Of a DNA stretch of 64,000 nucleotides, positions 27,401 through 36,156 are shown in pieces. The stretch spans positions 1,911,824 through 1,975,823 of the forward strand of contig JAWARJ010000001.1 in the NCBI GenBank assembly GCA_038893495.1, given 5' to 3'. This DNA comes from Thermoproteus sp. (lineage in GTDB: Archaea > Thermoproteota > Thermoprotei > Thermoproteales > Thermoproteaceae). The notes beneath the pieces were generated by a model. It was not told where the DNA came from. It saw nothing but the letters and a program-made list of their open reading frames with translations, and did not search any database. The position numbers were made by a program, and so were the translations under genes. Positions within the stretch are counted from its first letter, which is position 1, and every line of letters starts with the position of its first letter.

Positions 27401-29407
27401 GCTGAAGGTGTTGCTCAGCCCTACCGCTTGGGACCAGTTGAGATACTTAAAGCCGTATTTAATAGAGGTTGGAGAGCTCTCATTGATTAGTATGGCATTG
27501 AGGGTCGGTAGCGGCAGGTAGCCGCTGGCGTTGAACAAAGTGAGCAGGTCCATGTAGGTGCCGGGTGTGACCGGCACCATCTCGAAGGGTGGTAGAGCCC
27601 ATAGGTACAGCGTGTTGACTTGGTTGGTGCCAGCCATCTGGCTACTCCACGGATCTGCGACGACGGCGTACTGTCCCGTCTCGGTCAGATAGGCTGTCGT
27701 CCCGGTCAAGACGAAGGTCAGACCTTGCGCCAAGGCGAAGGCGTTAAACGGCTGGCCGTTGGGCAGAGTTACGTTGTTGCGCCACCACAACGGTATCTGT
27801 ACCGGAAGCACCGAGACTGTTAAATTGGCCTTCGCGTTCACGAGACTTGAGGCGTTAAGCGGCGCCTGGAGCACTACAGCTTGTATGTAGCCGCTAGTGG
27901 GTTGCTGGACGCCGGAGAACGGCGTAGCCTGGTAGGAGTACTCGACTATCAGTCTCGGCGAGAGGTTGACCGAACTAAGGCTCAACGAGGCGTCTGACAA
28001 CGTTATCGTGCCGCTTATCCAAGCCACCGTAACCGGCCTATATATTGAGAAGACCGCATTCGCGAATTTAGCGCGGTTTGCGTTCAAGTTGTTGAAGCAA
28101 GTCACCAAGTCGCTGAAGGACGTGATGGAGCCGCCACATAGGGTGTGTAGGAGGCCGAACCTCAAGTCGGTTATGTCGGTGCTCCATCCGCCTTGTTGTT
28201 GCGATATGGTCAGCGAGGCGCCGCCTATGTTCTCCTGCACCTTGAAGATGAAGTACTCAGGCGCGAGTATGGGGTTGCCCTTAATATCGTAAAGACCAGT
28301 TATCGTCAAATTGCTTAGAGGCAACGTCCAGTACACTATCTGCTGGCATGTGGCATTTACCGGAGGCGGCGTCGGGGTATACTGTGTAAAGTTGGCAGTC
28401 GTTATGACGTAGGTCACATTAGGCCGGGGAGTTGTGGAGTTAGGCGCACTCTTTGCAGTGAAGTTTCCGTAGTGTATCCCGTTGGTGCTGGTTATGAGGT
28501 TCTGCGTTACGTAAGAGCCCGTCTGGGCGTTGTATATCGAGATCTGCACCGCGAATGTGTACTGGACGCTCGACGGCGAGAGGTTCTTGGTGACGGCCGT
28601 GCCGGCGGCGCCCGGCAACGCAGTGACGTAGGTGCCTAGGTATGTGATGGGCCCGAAATAAGGCCATCCTGTAACGTTTAACTTGCCAGCGGGCTTATAG
28701 GTCCACGTGTAGACTGTGGTGCCGCCTATGGATAGAGTCTCTACTAACGTCAAGTTGTAGGATTGGCCGACAGTGTTTATGCCTAGGTAGAACTGGTGTA
28801 TAGCGGCACTGGTTAAGTTGCCGAAGCTGGCCGTCCCATTAATGCTTAATACGCCCCAAGAGTTCGGGACAGTAGTGTAATTAACTTTAGTTATATAGTT
28901 GCGACTAACCACTGTGCTATTCTGTAACACTGTGTAGTAGTGTCCGGTTAGGTTGGCGACTAGGTCGGCGAGGGTGCCGTTTATCTGGAGGTCGTAAACG
29001 AGGAAATAGTAGCCGTGCCAGTTGACCAGCAAGGCGGCCTCCCAAGTACTCCAAGTATTAACAGTAGTAGGTGAGGCCTTTAGCTTAAACGCCACGAAGC
29101 CCGTGCTGTTGGCCGTGCTGTTTAGGGCCGCGTAGAAGGTGGTAGCTGTAGTGTTTAGGCTTTGGACCACCAGCGTGAACTGCTTGCCAGCAGCCCAGGC
29201 GTGCGGGTTAGTGTAATTGAATATGTGGACGCCGAGGCTTTTACAATAGGGGCACTCCGTGTTGACCTGTAGGGTTATGTTGTAGGTTATGGGGGCTACC
29301 GGTATTGAGACTCCGCCCCCAGCCTGGCTCCCTTGGGCGTATGTTAGGGCTGTTAGCGCTATTAGCCCGATGAGTGTCAGTAGTAGTATTGTTTTGGGGT
29401 TATGCAT
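21401..29407 (-). CDS. Giant secreted, membrane-anchored glycoprotein (S-layer or surface-stalk candidate)
   Basis: A 2,668-residue protein. Residues 1-25 are a signal peptide (hydrophobic core rich in Leu/Ile/Thr, likely cleavage after Tyr-Ala). The body is Thr/Ser/Tyr/Val-rich beta-structure with very frequent N-x-S/T sequons (about a dozen in the first 300 residues) and few cysteines. Near the C-terminus are about four Ig-like repeats, then a single transmembrane helix (about 2625-2646) and a basic tail with R-R-R-R. Codons favour AAC, TAC, TTC, as in highly expressed genes. It is most likely an S-layer or stalk component; a surface protease inhibitor or adhesin is possible. No catalytic domain is recognised. 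Confidence 0.8.
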   Translation of the reverse strand: MHNPKTILLLTLIGLIALTALTYAQGSQAGGGVSIPVAPITYNITLQVNTECPYCKSLGVHIFNYTNPHAWAAGKQFTLVVQSLNTTATTFYAALNSTANSTGFVAFKLKASPTTVNTWSTWEAALLVNWHGYYFLVYDLQINGTLADLVANLTGHYYTVLQNSTVVSRNYITKVNYTTVPNSWGVLSINGTASFGNLTSAAIHQFYLGINTVGQSYNLTLVETLSIGGTTVYTWTYKPAGKLNVTGWPYFGPITYLGTYVTALPGAAGTAVTKNLSPSSVQYTFAVQISIYNAQTGSYVTQNLITSTNGIHYGNFTAKSAPNSTTPRPNVTYVITTANFTQYTPTPPPVNATCQQIVYWTLPLSNLTITGLYDIKGNPILAPEYFIFKVQENIGGASLTISQQQGGWSTDITDLRFGLLHTLCGGSITSFSDLVTCFNNLNANRAKFANAVFSIYRPVTVAWISGTITLSDASLSLSSVNLSPRLIVEYSYQATPFSGVQQPTSGYIQAVVLQAPLNASSLVNAKANLTVSVLPVQIPLWWRNNVTLPNGQPFNAFALAQGLTFVLTGTTAYLTETGQYAVVADPWSSQMAGTNQVNTLYLWALPPFEMVPVTPGTYMDLLTLFNASGYLPLPTLNAILINESSPTSIKYGFKYLNWSQAVGLSNTFSQYGLSIGTTQYTYNFRIYAGSVLVGTANVIATYPQVYANGTMVETSSNVANVLKAQYGPAVYDDAYTVQAVYYNTTAGVYGLQAEKLGFYNLEHAINIAINLKTINFLFRDFCGNVPSVVNGTISLTVIYGNANFTLPSLPVAAEVPVTVPVAVDQWGKPVATTATAYVTLNYFGYRLYGTTSNTAIPTSPVAISFALQNAPYFKPVVYLPIAPATFKVMAAIWTENDSPQQVQEVYLGPQFPLVGFVLVPTSLAPGYVGVRMGESISNASGLAYFDELPLGVPFKMIVRTIDPMTDMEWPFTAAQTLYDNSYSAYAQWLGLSANDYVYTLGTRGPIDAGLVANSTTLTLTTWCTGPQTFEAQVFNPVFRVFDKTGKYLLSSQYVVPGPYPGAAKPILANVTLVVADDNSPYLYASRWLNFTDRDYIVLTDFRAVGMTGMQSLYLNLAQQYLSTAQAQAGCTATPYGNVSYVTTNFAYAAMAGWLANSSTNLYSAVFTLQSFQPKDAVPSICNLTASTVGTYDIARLFLPNMTLHVQVWYMGYKVYDGYVTLTKPTVDIRADVYPVNVTAYTKDLRLPVNSYVGFTLANAYFGIAYHSLNGYNFTALKFVKSLLAPFNASFVNGTLNYLLTNASNITLPTPYNTKVFYNLTGRYSYFGEYKTANAGADIIYLPDLFVSRNATLPMYMSTVNVANGTEYLASFDRWLLLQYPAALIRTYDVFERNLFWSLLSGGNFTQINNFTNPSSGVYTATFHLPIYSGNGKDLLNNRTLVLYLPWGAGTNATIYVTVTNSSNGYSQTFVYPLSQYSSLPQNLLTYTIDLRDLALQVAKVPGYAKVDVKFNVTVVYTSGPTTSYYTTPNGTLYAGVYGYAVYKNVTLGVAGTPANFTVVNFIASKPWTVWGGFGMPITYIVPSGQVALLPAWATGTAAAGSYISRIWIIAAGSTEALCTNAPNVLGPLTDAKGANIRGYDFFGKTYLVVNYVPASTPQSKSSVPVWTRTNLDEFYDGSGKVAGLGFPIGGTSTLAIDNYTSLPVWNVTALYQAGVTSLKLPTTALDYLTVYNNASFPIIVSNVVIHSFPIPIQIAGYNVTMCPGSSSYTIPISAQGGVYVPMYSNVTVPLSDYGFGFSYAINASGTWSLDMFPRPYSYSLSAYYGGVVDLIQHFLPVVYQQANRTLSSVIKAELNNATLQMQKMLNNYTWLIETFNLQPLSSATYTENVLYASHAETPSWQFYFNGLVLENGLKLNVTDFILVVNGSIVMPGAQYTAGTWGALTVNSSDYDFKYYFSFPELPLKYILDWNARPLANQTVVLFDQNHNVYAIIFTNNRGQLFYDLPDISSMGKRSVVYVSWFDGYPLSVITKDPAYLIWIYQQDIGNDIYQLGNASSTVEIRTYVYPATLTVYGPNGQPLAGVVVQVYDDSTKGAMFYFNGTTGSTGAVTVYDRLISSYPAGFLSQLPSTNFDYQILYPYSTSTAAAPADAQIWVPVATGTFSIQRGATVPSSGYSITSTVTFMQQLPIAQSGVGASGTFYLNVTPQGTVAIPFKTVTVSGTSYIVPSQPIPTSVSYPLTMEVDTVYVNGVPVRLATPFKVSFTTTTLPTSLDLVSLQLLRQVTVQAVDGFGKIRTDWPVMISINGQTVVTGNGEVTAYLPLSKYVGTSYTVTVPTTVKQPSGATYTNTTSFNVTLTTTSFVVSVPSAVISASVVDAFGTALTSSPIQIANVATGTGSVTAEVLAYYSANGTRHYYNYTVSAQAFGYTWSQTVSVQPGQTKPVQITIPTAKISASVVDKAYGTTGQWPIQIIGPNGAVVASGTGTVSAEVLAQYPNGTALQYNVVANTPFGTNSTGFFVPTVGQTVVKTITVPTAILQISAVDDNGYPINNLVSQVDVLYANGTLYKSFSSAPVSVEVLAGQQYTIKVTAQQNHVGSATITPPAGQTVAVKVTVPGTAGITIGGVRIPLPELVLWIVLIIVIVIIVAILLMEYSNWRRRRLMQILAPPK
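21557..22566 (-). repeat. About four tandem Ig-like repeats in the giant glycoprotein
   Basis: Residues about 2,285-2,617 comprise four divergent units of 80-86 residues. Units 2 and 3 begin with I-S-A-S-V-V-D, unit 4 with L-Q-I-S-A-V-D, unit 1 with V-T-V-Q-A-V-D; each continues with a G-x-P/I strand, V-S/T-A/V-E-V-L-A, and closes with V-x-V-T-I/V-P. They resemble carboxypeptidase-regulatory/Ig-type beta-sandwiches and would form a rod just outside the membrane anchor. Confidence 0.7.
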
Positions 29408-29427
29408 AACCGTGTGGCCGAGGGTAT

Positions 29428-29445
29428 ATTTAAACTTTTCGCATC
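29428..29445 (-). promoter_or_regulatory. TATA/BRE element of the giant glycoprotein gene
   Basis: On the minus strand the segment reads GCGAAAAGTTTAAATATA: a purine-rich BRE-like stretch followed by a strong TTTAAATATA box. The box lies roughly 25 nt upstream of the ATG at 29407, the spacing expected for leaderless transcription, and it is one of the best matches to the archaeal consensus in the window. Confidence 0.65.
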
Positions 29446-29450
29446 CTAAA

Positions 29451-31364
29451 TTATGATATCTGGCCGTATACGGTCAGCTGAAGGGGCCCGGAGGTGCTCA
29501 GGCCCCCGTTGAAGTAGAAGCGTATCGTGTGGCCGGCGGCGTCGGTCATCACCACGTACTGGCCGTTGTACTCGCTGTCGACTATGTAGTCGCTGGAGCT
29601 TTTGGCGAAGAGGTTCGCCAGCTGGACGCCGAGCCTGTCGGCCGGTATGGAGCCCGTCGGCGGGCTTTGGTACATGAAGGGCGGCACCGGCATGAACTGC
29701 GGACAGCTCACCCCGTCGTATTGCAACTTCGTGGTGACGGAGCCCCCGCTGAACTGTACGGTGGCCGTATGGCCCGCGACCGTGATGGTGACCTGTCCGG
29801 AGCCTCCGTTGGAGCTTCCGCTGAAGGTCCCTGTATAGGTGTTTCCGGGGTAACTCAGGTAGACAGTGAAGGTTCCAGAGAAGCTTATGGCGCCTCCCGA
29901 GTACGTCACGGAGCCCTGCATGTTGTATATCTTCACGGTCACAGTGACGGCGCCTCCGGGTGTGTTGCATGTCACTTGCGCCTCGTAGGGCCTGTCGTCC
30001 ACGAAGTCTATCCTGTATATCGAGGCCACGTTGATTGTGGGCGCGACCAACTGCGCATATATCTGGATGGAGTACATAGTCCCGTTGATTGTTATAGAGG
30101 CTGAGTTCCAGCCGTTGAGCCGCGCTTGCAACGTCCCGTTTATTATGGCCTCCCCTCCGGACGGGATCACGTATGTGCTCCCATTTGCGACTACCGCCAC
30201 GCTCCTCGTCGTCGCGTTGGTTTTCACGATCCATTGGTAGGACATCTGCGCCTGGCTGGTCGACACCACTATCGAGGGGGACAGGGATGGGTTGTACAGC
30301 CGGCCGCCTATGTAGAACAACACGGTTATCCCTATCGCCGTGACGTTAAGCGTCCAGCGGTATGTAGTCCCGTTGACCGACAGCGACACCTGCCTGTGGG
30401 CGTATGCGGGCACCGTGAAGTTGGCCCAGATGGAGCCTCCCGGCCCTATGGTGTACACCGTCCCGTTGACCACGAGGGTCTCTGTGGCGTTTCCCGTGTT
30501 CCTCAATAGGAACGATACGGGGATTCCCTCGCCGGGCGTCGCCTCTACCGCCGGCGACCATATGGACACGGAGTACCCGGTGGCCAGATATATCACGTCC
30601 ACCTCCGCCTTGACGCCGTCTATGTTGACGTAGTAACGTCCGGCAGCCGTGATGTTGAGGGACGTCTCCACTGTGGCGTTTCCGCCCGGCGGGACCGCCG
30701 CGCCGGCGATATAGCCCGTATAGTTTCCGATGTTCCTAACGGTGACGTTAAGCGCCACTACCGCCGGTAGCTTGTAGGTCCTCACCGTTACGGGCTCGGC
30801 GACGAGGACCGGCGTGTAGAACAGCACCTCTACCGGAAATTGGACGGGGGTCCCGTTCACCATCAACAAGACGTAGTTGACGCCAGCGTGTAGGACCTCC
30901 ACTGTGGCGTTGATCCTCTTGACCTCGCCTGGCCCCAATCTCACGGCCGACCCGTTGATCGTCACCGCGCCGCTCCCCGAGCCCCTATTGGCCACCAGGA
31001 AGGTCAACGTGACGTTTAGAGGCAACTTGGTCGTGTTGAAGGCCTTAGTCTTCAGCTCGACCGTTACGTTGGACCTAGGAGGGGGCGCCGACGTCGTCGT
31101 TGTGTTCGCGACGGCGGTTGTGGTGGTAGTGACAACGGCCGTCGTGGTCGCGGCCAGCGGGACACTCGTCGTTGTCGACGCACTGACGATGGGGCCGCTT
31201 GTGATCGACGTAGTTGCGGCGCCCGTCGCACTTGACGTGGTCGCGACGCCGGACGTCATCGAGCTCGCGCCGGAGGGGCCACTCGGCGTCAAGCTGGGCA
31301 GGAGGACGTAAAGCGCTATTCCCGCAATAGCAGCTGCAATTAAGAGTATAAGAAGGGGCCTCAC
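29451..31364 (-). CDS. N-terminally anchored secreted protein with Ser/Thr-rich linker and CARDB-like domains
   Basis: Predicted 637 residues from the GTG at 31364, which overlaps the enolase stop as GTGA; GTG codons a few residues upstream are alternatives. Residues 3-24 form a hydrophobic helix (signal anchor or signal peptide). A mucin-like Thr/Ser/Ala linker (about 25-95) with many T-T-T runs follows, then beta-sandwich domains with CARDB character (N-R-G-S-G, L-G-P-G-E, N-I-G-N-Y-T-G), each rich in N-glycosylation sequons, and a C-terminal Gly/Ser-rich beta region with two cysteines. It is directly upstream of the giant glycoprotein gene, so a joint cell-surface role is likely. Confidence 0.75.
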   Translation of the reverse strand: MRPLLILLIAAAIAGIALYVLLPSLTPSGPSGASSMTSGVATTSSATGAATTSITSGPIVSASTTTSVPLAATTTAVVTTTTTAVANTTTTSAPPPRSNVTVELKTKAFNTTKLPLNVTLTFLVANRGSGSGAVTINGSAVRLGPGEVKRINATVEVLHAGVNYVLLMVNGTPVQFPVEVLFYTPVLVAEPVTVRTYKLPAVVALNVTVRNIGNYTGYIAGAAVPPGGNATVETSLNITAAGRYYVNIDGVKAEVDVIYLATGYSVSIWSPAVEATPGEGIPVSFLLRNTGNATETLVVNGTVYTIGPGGSIWANFTVPAYAHRQVSLSVNGTTYRWTLNVTAIGITVLFYIGGRLYNPSLSPSIVVSTSQAQMSYQWIVKTNATTRSVAVVANGSTYVIPSGGEAIINGTLQARLNGWNSASITINGTMYSIQIYAQLVAPTINVASIYRIDFVDDRPYEAQVTCNTPGGAVTVTVKIYNMQGSVTYSGGAISFSGTFTVYLSYPGNTYTGTFSGSSNGGSGQVTITVAGHTATVQFSGGSVTTKLQYDGVSCPQFMPVPPFMYQSPPTGSIPADRLGVQLANLFAKSSSDYIVDSEYNGQYVVMTDAAGHTIRFYFNGGLSTSGPLQLTVYGQIS

Positions 31365-32608
31365 CACTTTAACGCGGCCATTCTGCCCCACTTGCCCAGA
31401 TATTCGCCTATCCTAATTAGCTCGTTGAGCTTGGCCGTCCTCTCGCCGCCTACTATGCCCGTCTTTATGACCTCAGCCCCGAAGGCCACCGCCACATGCG
31501 CGAGGGTGTCGTACTCCGTGTCGCCCGAGCGGTGCGAGGCCACTACCTTCATGCCGTACCTCCTGGCGGTCCTCACTGCCTCGAAGGCCCTCGTCAAGGT
31601 GCCGGTCTGGTCCGGCTTTATCAAGACTGCTGTCGTCGCCTTTAGCTTTCCCCCCTCTTCTATCCGCGAGGCGTTGGTCACATATAGGTCGTCCCCCACT
31701 ATCAGCCTGTCCCTATACCTATCGGTCAGCTCGGCGAACGACTGGAAGTCGTCCTCCTGGAAGGGGTCCTCCAGGTAGACCAGCCCGAATTCGTCCAACA
31801 GCCTCGCCATGTACTCCAACTGCTCTCTGGGTGTCCTCTCCCTCCCTTCGTTCTGGTAGACGTACTTGGAGCCGTTCCAGAGGCTGGACGCCGCGGCGTC
31901 GACGCCCAGCCCTATCTCTACCCCCATCTCCTTGGCCACCTCGCCGGCCGCCTCCTTCAATATCTTCAAGGCCGTCTCCGCCGAAATCCTCGGAGTCCAG
32001 GCCCCCTCGTCGTTCTTGCCCCCCGTGAAGTGGGGGTCCGCCTTGATTATATACTTGAGGGCCCTCTTGTGGACCTCCAAGTTGGCCAACACCGCGGTCG
32101 CCGCGTCGGGGGGATTCAGCGGTATCACAAGGAACTCCTGTAGGTCCGGCCCCAAGCCCCTGCTGTGTTTGCCTCCCCCTATGGCGTTCCCCAAGGGCAA
32201 CGGCAGAGTTCTGGCCAGCGCCCCGCCCAGATGCCTAAAGAGCGGCACGCCGAGGGTGTTGGCGGCCGCTCTGGCCGCGGCCATGGACGTAGCCACCGCG
32301 ACAGCCCCTCCGATACGTTCGAAACGGGGCGTGCCGTCTATTTCCTCCAGCTTTCCGTCTACCAGGTACTGCTCCGCCGAATCCGCGCCGACCAGCTCGG
32401 GCGCCACTAGCCTCTCGAAGGCCGAGAGGGCCGCGTCGATGCCGCCCTCGGGCAGGAAGGCCACTTCGTGTTTGCCCTTAGAGGCGCCGGCGGGCGCGGC
32501 GGCCTTGCCGAAGCCGTCGGCTGTATATACCTCCACCTCTATGGTCTGGTCGCCCCTCCCGGTTAAGACCCTTCTAGCCGCCAGCTCCTCTATGGTGGTG
32601 TCCGCCAT
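31361..32608 (-). CDS. eno: Enolase (phosphopyruvate hydratase)
   Basis: Predicted 415-residue enolase, interconverting 2-phosphoglycerate and PEP. Markers include A-A-R-R-V-L-T-G-R-G near the start, G-A-S-K-G-K-H-E, the metal-binding Asp/Glu set with L-E-D-P-F, V-G-D-D-L-Y-V-T-N, and S-H-R-S-G-D-T-E-Y near the C-terminus. I start at the ATG 32608, about 30 nt after a TATA-like box; an open frame extends further upstream but lacks family similarity and would cross the divergent promoter. It overlaps the surface-protein gene by 4 nt. Confidence 0.93.
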   Translation of the reverse strand: MADTTIEELAARRVLTGRGDQTIEVEVYTADGFGKAAAPAGASKGKHEVAFLPEGGIDAALSAFERLVAPELVGADSAEQYLVDGKLEEIDGTPRFERIGGAVAVATSMAAARAAANTLGVPLFRHLGGALARTLPLPLGNAIGGGKHSRGLGPDLQEFLVIPLNPPDAATAVLANLEVHKRALKYIIKADPHFTGGKNDEGAWTPRISAETALKILKEAAGEVAKEMGVEIGLGVDAAASSLWNGSKYVYQNEGRERTPREQLEYMARLLDEFGLVYLEDPFQEDDFQSFAELTDRYRDRLIVGDDLYVTNASRIEEGGKLKATTAVLIKPDQTGTLTRAFEAVRTARRYGMKVVASHRSGDTEYDTLAHVAVAFGAEVIKTGIVGGERTAKLNELIRIGEYLGKWGRMAALKW

Positions 32609-32671
32609 ATCTCGGCTGGGGCCCGTACTTAAATATTTATAAACATAGGACGGCAGAGGGGACATGTCGGG

Positions 32672-34105
32672 GTGCCTCTGAGGATATACAACACGGCTAC
32701 TAGGAGGGTGGAGCAGTTCTCGGTTAGGACTCCCGGCGTAGCTACGGGCTACGTCTGCGGCATTACGCCCTACGACTCGGTGCACGTAGGCCACGGCAGG
32801 GTCTACGTCTTTTTCGACATGTTTAGGCGTTATTTAGAGCGCCTGGGCCTACAAGTCAAGCTCGTGGTGAACTTCACCGACATTGACGACAAGATAATAA
32901 ATAGGGCTAAGGAGGAGTTCGGCGCGGACGCAATAAGGCGCTGGAGGGAGGTGCCCGAGCGGTATATAGCTGAGTACTACGACGTCATGAAGAGGCTCTA
33001 CGTGAAGCCCGCCTACGCCAACCCCCGCGTCACCGAGAACGTAGGCGACATGTTGGAGTGGATAAAGGCGCTTGTCGATAGGGGCTTCGCCTACGTGGCG
33101 CCGGACGGCTCGGTCTACTTCGAGGTGGGGAAGGTGCCTAGATACGGAGAGTTTTCCGGCCAGAAGATAGAGGAGCTCATCGCGGGCGCCCGCGTGGAGC
33201 CAGAGCCCGGCAAAAAGAACCCTCTGGACTTCGCTCTCTGGAAGAGCTGGTCGCCGGGAGAGCCTTGGTGGGACTCGCCGTGGTGTCCAGGCAGACCGGG
33301 CTGGCATCTAGAGTGCGTCGTCATGTCGACTAAACATCTCGGCGTTCCCTTCGACTTCCACGGGGGAGGGGCCGATTTGATATTCCCCCACCACGAGAAC
33401 GAAATAGCCATAGCCCGCGCCTATTTCGGCGTGGACTACTTCGCGAGGTATTGGATACATGTGGGCTATCTGACCGTCAGAGGCGAGAAGATGTCTAAGT
33501 CCTTAGGCAACATAATAACCCTTAGGGACGTGTTGTCTAAATACAGCGGCGAGGCGTTGAGGCTGGCGTACGCCATGAGCCACTACCGCAAGCCCATGGA
33601 GTTCAGCTTTGAGCTCCTCGATAGGGCCGAGGAGATGGTCGCCACTATGTATACGGCATACGACGAGCTCAGCCAAGCGTTGAGGGACGTAGGCGAGAAG
33701 GACGTGGAGTCTCTGGCGGATCAAGTGCGGAGGTACTACGAGGAGTTTTACGCCGCGCTTGAAGACGACTTTTCGACCAACGAGGCGGCCCAGAGGCTCT
33801 ACGACTTGTCCCGCTACATAATATCCACTATATTACATAAGATAGATAAGATCTCGCGCGAGACTGCGCTCGACGTGCTCGCCAAATACGTCGAGATGGC
33901 CGACGTGCTCGGCGTGCTGGAGAGGAGGGAGGTGCCGAAGGCGGTTGAGGAGGCGGTAAAGGCGCTCGTCGAGACGCGCTCCAAGTTGCGCCAAGAGAGG
34001 CAGTACCAACTCGCCGACTATCTCCGCGAGAGGGCTAAAGCCCTAGGCGTCGAGCTTCACGACTTCGGCGCCAGGACTTATTACACCATTAGGCGTAGGC
34101 CTTAA
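32672..34105 (+). CDS. cysS: Cysteinyl-tRNA synthetase
   Basis: A 477-residue class I synthetase. The HIGH-type motif appears as H-V-G-H (38-41), the zinc-binding cysteine is C29, W-H-L-E-C and H-H-E-N-E-I-A occur mid-protein, and K-M-S-K-S lies at about 273-277. The C-terminal DALR-like domain and a short C-terminal region are present. The start is a GTG (32672) about 25-30 nt downstream of an A/T-rich TATA box shared with the divergent enolase promoter region. Confidence 0.95.
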   Translation: MPLRIYNTATRRVEQFSVRTPGVATGYVCGITPYDSVHVGHGRVYVFFDMFRRYLERLGLQVKLVVNFTDIDDKIINRAKEEFGADAIRRWREVPERYIAEYYDVMKRLYVKPAYANPRVTENVGDMLEWIKALVDRGFAYVAPDGSVYFEVGKVPRYGEFSGQKIEELIAGARVEPEPGKKNPLDFALWKSWSPGEPWWDSPWCPGRPGWHLECVVMSTKHLGVPFDFHGGGADLIFPHHENEIAIARAYFGVDYFARYWIHVGYLTVRGEKMSKSLGNIITLRDVLSKYSGEALRLAYAMSHYRKPMEFSFELLDRAEEMVATMYTAYDELSQALRDVGEKDVESLADQVRRYYEEFYAALEDDFSTNEAAQRLYDLSRYIISTILHKIDKISRETALDVLAKYVEMADVLGVLERREVPKAVEEAVKALVETRSKLRQERQYQLADYLRERAKALGVELHDFGARTYYTIRRRP

Positions 34106-34161
34106 CAGTTCGGCGTACCGTGAGCTCATCACGACTCGGCTTAGGTACATCTCCTCATCGT

Positions 34162-35505
34162 CTAATCGCCGAGACGTATTTTTATAGTATGCACGCCGCC
34201 CTTAATGCCATACGTAGCCACTAGCATTTTGTCGGGGAATTTAGATAGGAGCTTCTCCAAGCCCTCCTCGTATGTCTGGGCCGGAATTAGGAGGGGCTCG
34301 ACACCCCATATCAAGGCCAGCCTCCTCGCCACATGGGGGTCCTTAACGCCGGCATATATCCTCGCGGGCGGCCTAAATTTAGCTATACGTTTCGCCAAGG
34401 TTCCCGTCATGGAGTATACAGCTATCTCGGCGCCTAGGTCCTCCGCCATGTCGGCCACAGCCTCGGCGAATCTATCCCTGGCGTTTGTGGGCCTCGGCCT
34501 TATGTGCGTCTGCACCTCAACCAGCGATATTATCCTTCTGAGCCACGACGCGGCCTCTACTGGATGCTCGCCGCTGGCGGTCTCGTTAGTCAGCCATAAG
34601 GAGTCTACCCCCAAACTGGCCGTCGTATAGACGTCGTTCACCTCGGCCCTAGTTGGAGCTGGGCTGGTCTGCATGGAGTCCAACAGCTGGGTGGCAACGG
34701 CGACCGGCTTGCCCATCGACAAGGCCCTCTCTACCAGCGCTCTCTGCACCTTGGGGATATATTCGAGGCCGTAGTGTAGGGCCAAATCGCCTCTGGCTAT
34801 CACTATGTAGTCAGCTGACTCGATCATTTCATCTATACGGTCCACCGCGCTCTTCGTCTCTATTTTGGCCATCACGTGTGGGGAGAGGCCTTGCTCCTCC
34901 ACGACTTTCCTCATCAACGAGACCTCAGCCCCGTTTTTCACTAAGCTCAAAGCTATATAGTCTATATCGTCCCGATATTTCGCCAATATCCTCAACGCGG
35001 CCAGGTCCTCCTCCACCGGCAGTTGTATGTCGAAGTCTTTACCCCTAATTACTATCGCCTTATTGCTAGTTATAACACCCGACGACGAGGCCAGAGCCTC
35101 CACTAGGCCGCCTCCGACCTTTACGGCCTTTAACACTAGCTTTCCGTCTAACATCAACAGCTCGTCGCCCTCTTCAACTGCCTCGAAGAACTCCCGTCTG
35201 GGCACCGGCACGAACGTCCCGTCGCTCCTATCGGCCAGCTTGAAGGCCACCTTGGCTCCGGCCTCTACCTGTAGGGGCTGCATGAGGCCGGTCCTCACGC
35301 TCGGCCCTCTTAGATCCGCTATTACTGCTATGGGCTTGCCTCTGGCCTCTTCAAATTTCCTCACGGCCTTCAGCCTGGCCTCCAGCTCGCCCTCTGTGGC
35401 ATGTGACATGTTTATCCTAACGCCGTCTATCAGCTCCAACAACTGCCCTATATCGGCTAGTCTGTCTGTAGACGGGCCCAATGTGGCTACTACTTTAGTG
35501 AACAC
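34162..35505 (-). CDS. pyk: Pyruvate kinase
   Basis: A 447-residue pyruvate kinase, making pyruvate and ATP from PEP. T-K-V-V-A-T-L-G-P-S at the N-terminus, the active-site helix segment M-A-K-I-E-T-K-S-A-V, the A-R-G-D-L-A block and A-V-A-T-Q-L-L-D-S-M are all present; the C-terminal domain is somewhat short, as usual for archaeal forms. With enolase 1.5 kb away it completes lower glycolysis here, though the genes are not co-transcribed. Confidence 0.93.
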   Translation of the reverse strand: MFTKVVATLGPSTDRLADIGQLLELIDGVRINMSHATEGELEARLKAVRKFEEARGKPIAVIADLRGPSVRTGLMQPLQVEAGAKVAFKLADRSDGTFVPVPRREFFEAVEEGDELLMLDGKLVLKAVKVGGGLVEALASSSGVITSNKAIVIRGKDFDIQLPVEEDLAALRILAKYRDDIDYIALSLVKNGAEVSLMRKVVEEQGLSPHVMAKIETKSAVDRIDEMIESADYIVIARGDLALHYGLEYIPKVQRALVERALSMGKPVAVATQLLDSMQTSPAPTRAEVNDVYTTASLGVDSLWLTNETASGEHPVEAASWLRRIISLVEVQTHIRPRPTNARDRFAEAVADMAEDLGAEIAVYSMTGTLAKRIAKFRPPARIYAGVKDPHVARRLALIWGVEPLLIPAQTYEEGLEKLLSKFPDKMLVATYGIKGGVHTIKIRLGD

Positions 35506-35545
35506 GAGGTCATTTGAAGTCCTAATTTAAGTTATTGAGGTATAC

Positions 35546-35842
35546 CTAACGGCCTCTGGGGGACAACTCACGTATAGTCTCATTTATGTCGGTACTTTCT
35601 AAAATCTTCTCAGACCCTCTATATACCTCTATCTTCTTGATGCGGCATTGGTCGAGGACGTTTTGTACTGAAATGCCAGGGAATACCCTATTCCATGGGG
35701 CTATATTGCCATATTCGTCAAGAGCCTTTATCTCTTTATCTATGAACAATCTTCCTTTACATCTAATGAATGATATCTCTATTTTAACTCCATTCTCTCT
35801 AGATATAGATATAAGTCTTTCAAGTAGTTTGAGCATGGACAT
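35546..35842 (-). CDS. Small hypothetical protein
   Basis: A 98-residue protein that I do not recognise. It has an amphipathic N-terminal helix, a central beta-rich stretch (V-K-I-E-I-S-F-I-R-C-K-G-R-L-F-I-D) and a Glu/Arg-rich C-terminal helix. Two cysteines, no membrane segment. The start overlaps the end of the upstream 99-residue gene by 23 nt, so the pair is probably translated together and may form one complex. Confidence 0.6.
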   Translation of the reverse strand: MSMLKLLERLISISRENGVKIEISFIRCKGRLFIDKEIKALDEYGNIAPWNRVFPGISVQNVLDQCRIKKIEVYRGSEKILESTDINETIRELSPRGR

Positions 35843-36119
35843 TTCTAGGAAGTCTCAATTTGTAGGCCGAATAGTAGGTCACAACGCCGTCGTTGCTGAC
35901 TAAGGCGAGCACCACGGGCGTAGATATGCTTTCCCCCATGTTGAGCACCCTATAGAGTTGCCTTAACGGCTTCTCTACGCCTTCGGCCAATACGTAGAAT
36001 AGATATCGCTGGCCCTTCTCGGCTATGAAGAGGCCGCTATCTATCTTTTCGACGATCTTAAAGCCCCTAGACTTTAAGTCGTTGATGACTTGCTCTTCGA
36101 GGACGTCCACGGAGCTCAT
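35820..36119 (-). CDS. Small hypothetical protein, first gene of a two-gene unit
   Basis: Predicted 99-residue alpha/beta protein. Its pattern (helix, L-K-S-R-G-F-K-I-V-E-K-I-D-S-G-L-F-I-A-E, Q-R-Y-L-F-Y-V-L-A-E) is somewhat reminiscent of small restriction-like nuclease folds, but no complete catalytic motif can be claimed. I start at the ATG 36119, about 25 nt after a C-T-A-T-A-T-A-A-A element; a longer frame exists but would run through the promoter of the divergent uL2 gene. Confidence 0.55.
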   Translation of the reverse strand: MSSVDVLEEQVINDLKSRGFKIVEKIDSGLFIAEKGQRYLFYVLAEGVEKPLRQLYRVLNMGESISTPVVLALVSNDGVVTYYSAYKLRLPRNVHAQTT

Positions 36120-36156
36120 TACGGTAATGTTTATATAGCTTGAGACTTCGCGTGGC
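36120..36156. promoter_or_regulatory. Compact bidirectional promoter for uL2 and the divergent small-gene pair
   Basis: Only 37 nt separate the two start codons. The A/T core TTTATATAG (about 36130-36138) can be read as a TATA box in either direction: it lies about 20-25 nt before the GTG of uL2 (36157) and about 15-25 nt before the ATG at 36119. Both transcripts would be essentially leaderless, so transcription in the two directions may compete. Confidence 0.55.

Noticed and set aside
29446-30234. Minus-strand open frame of about 262 codons alternate to the surface protein
   Set aside because: Same strand, other frame of a GC-rich, repetitive gene; arginine/histidine-rich translation typical of a frame shadow.
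31866-32642. Open frame of about 258 codons antisense to enolase
   Set aside because: Opposite a well-supported enolase, Ser/Pro/Ala-rich shadow translation without motifs.
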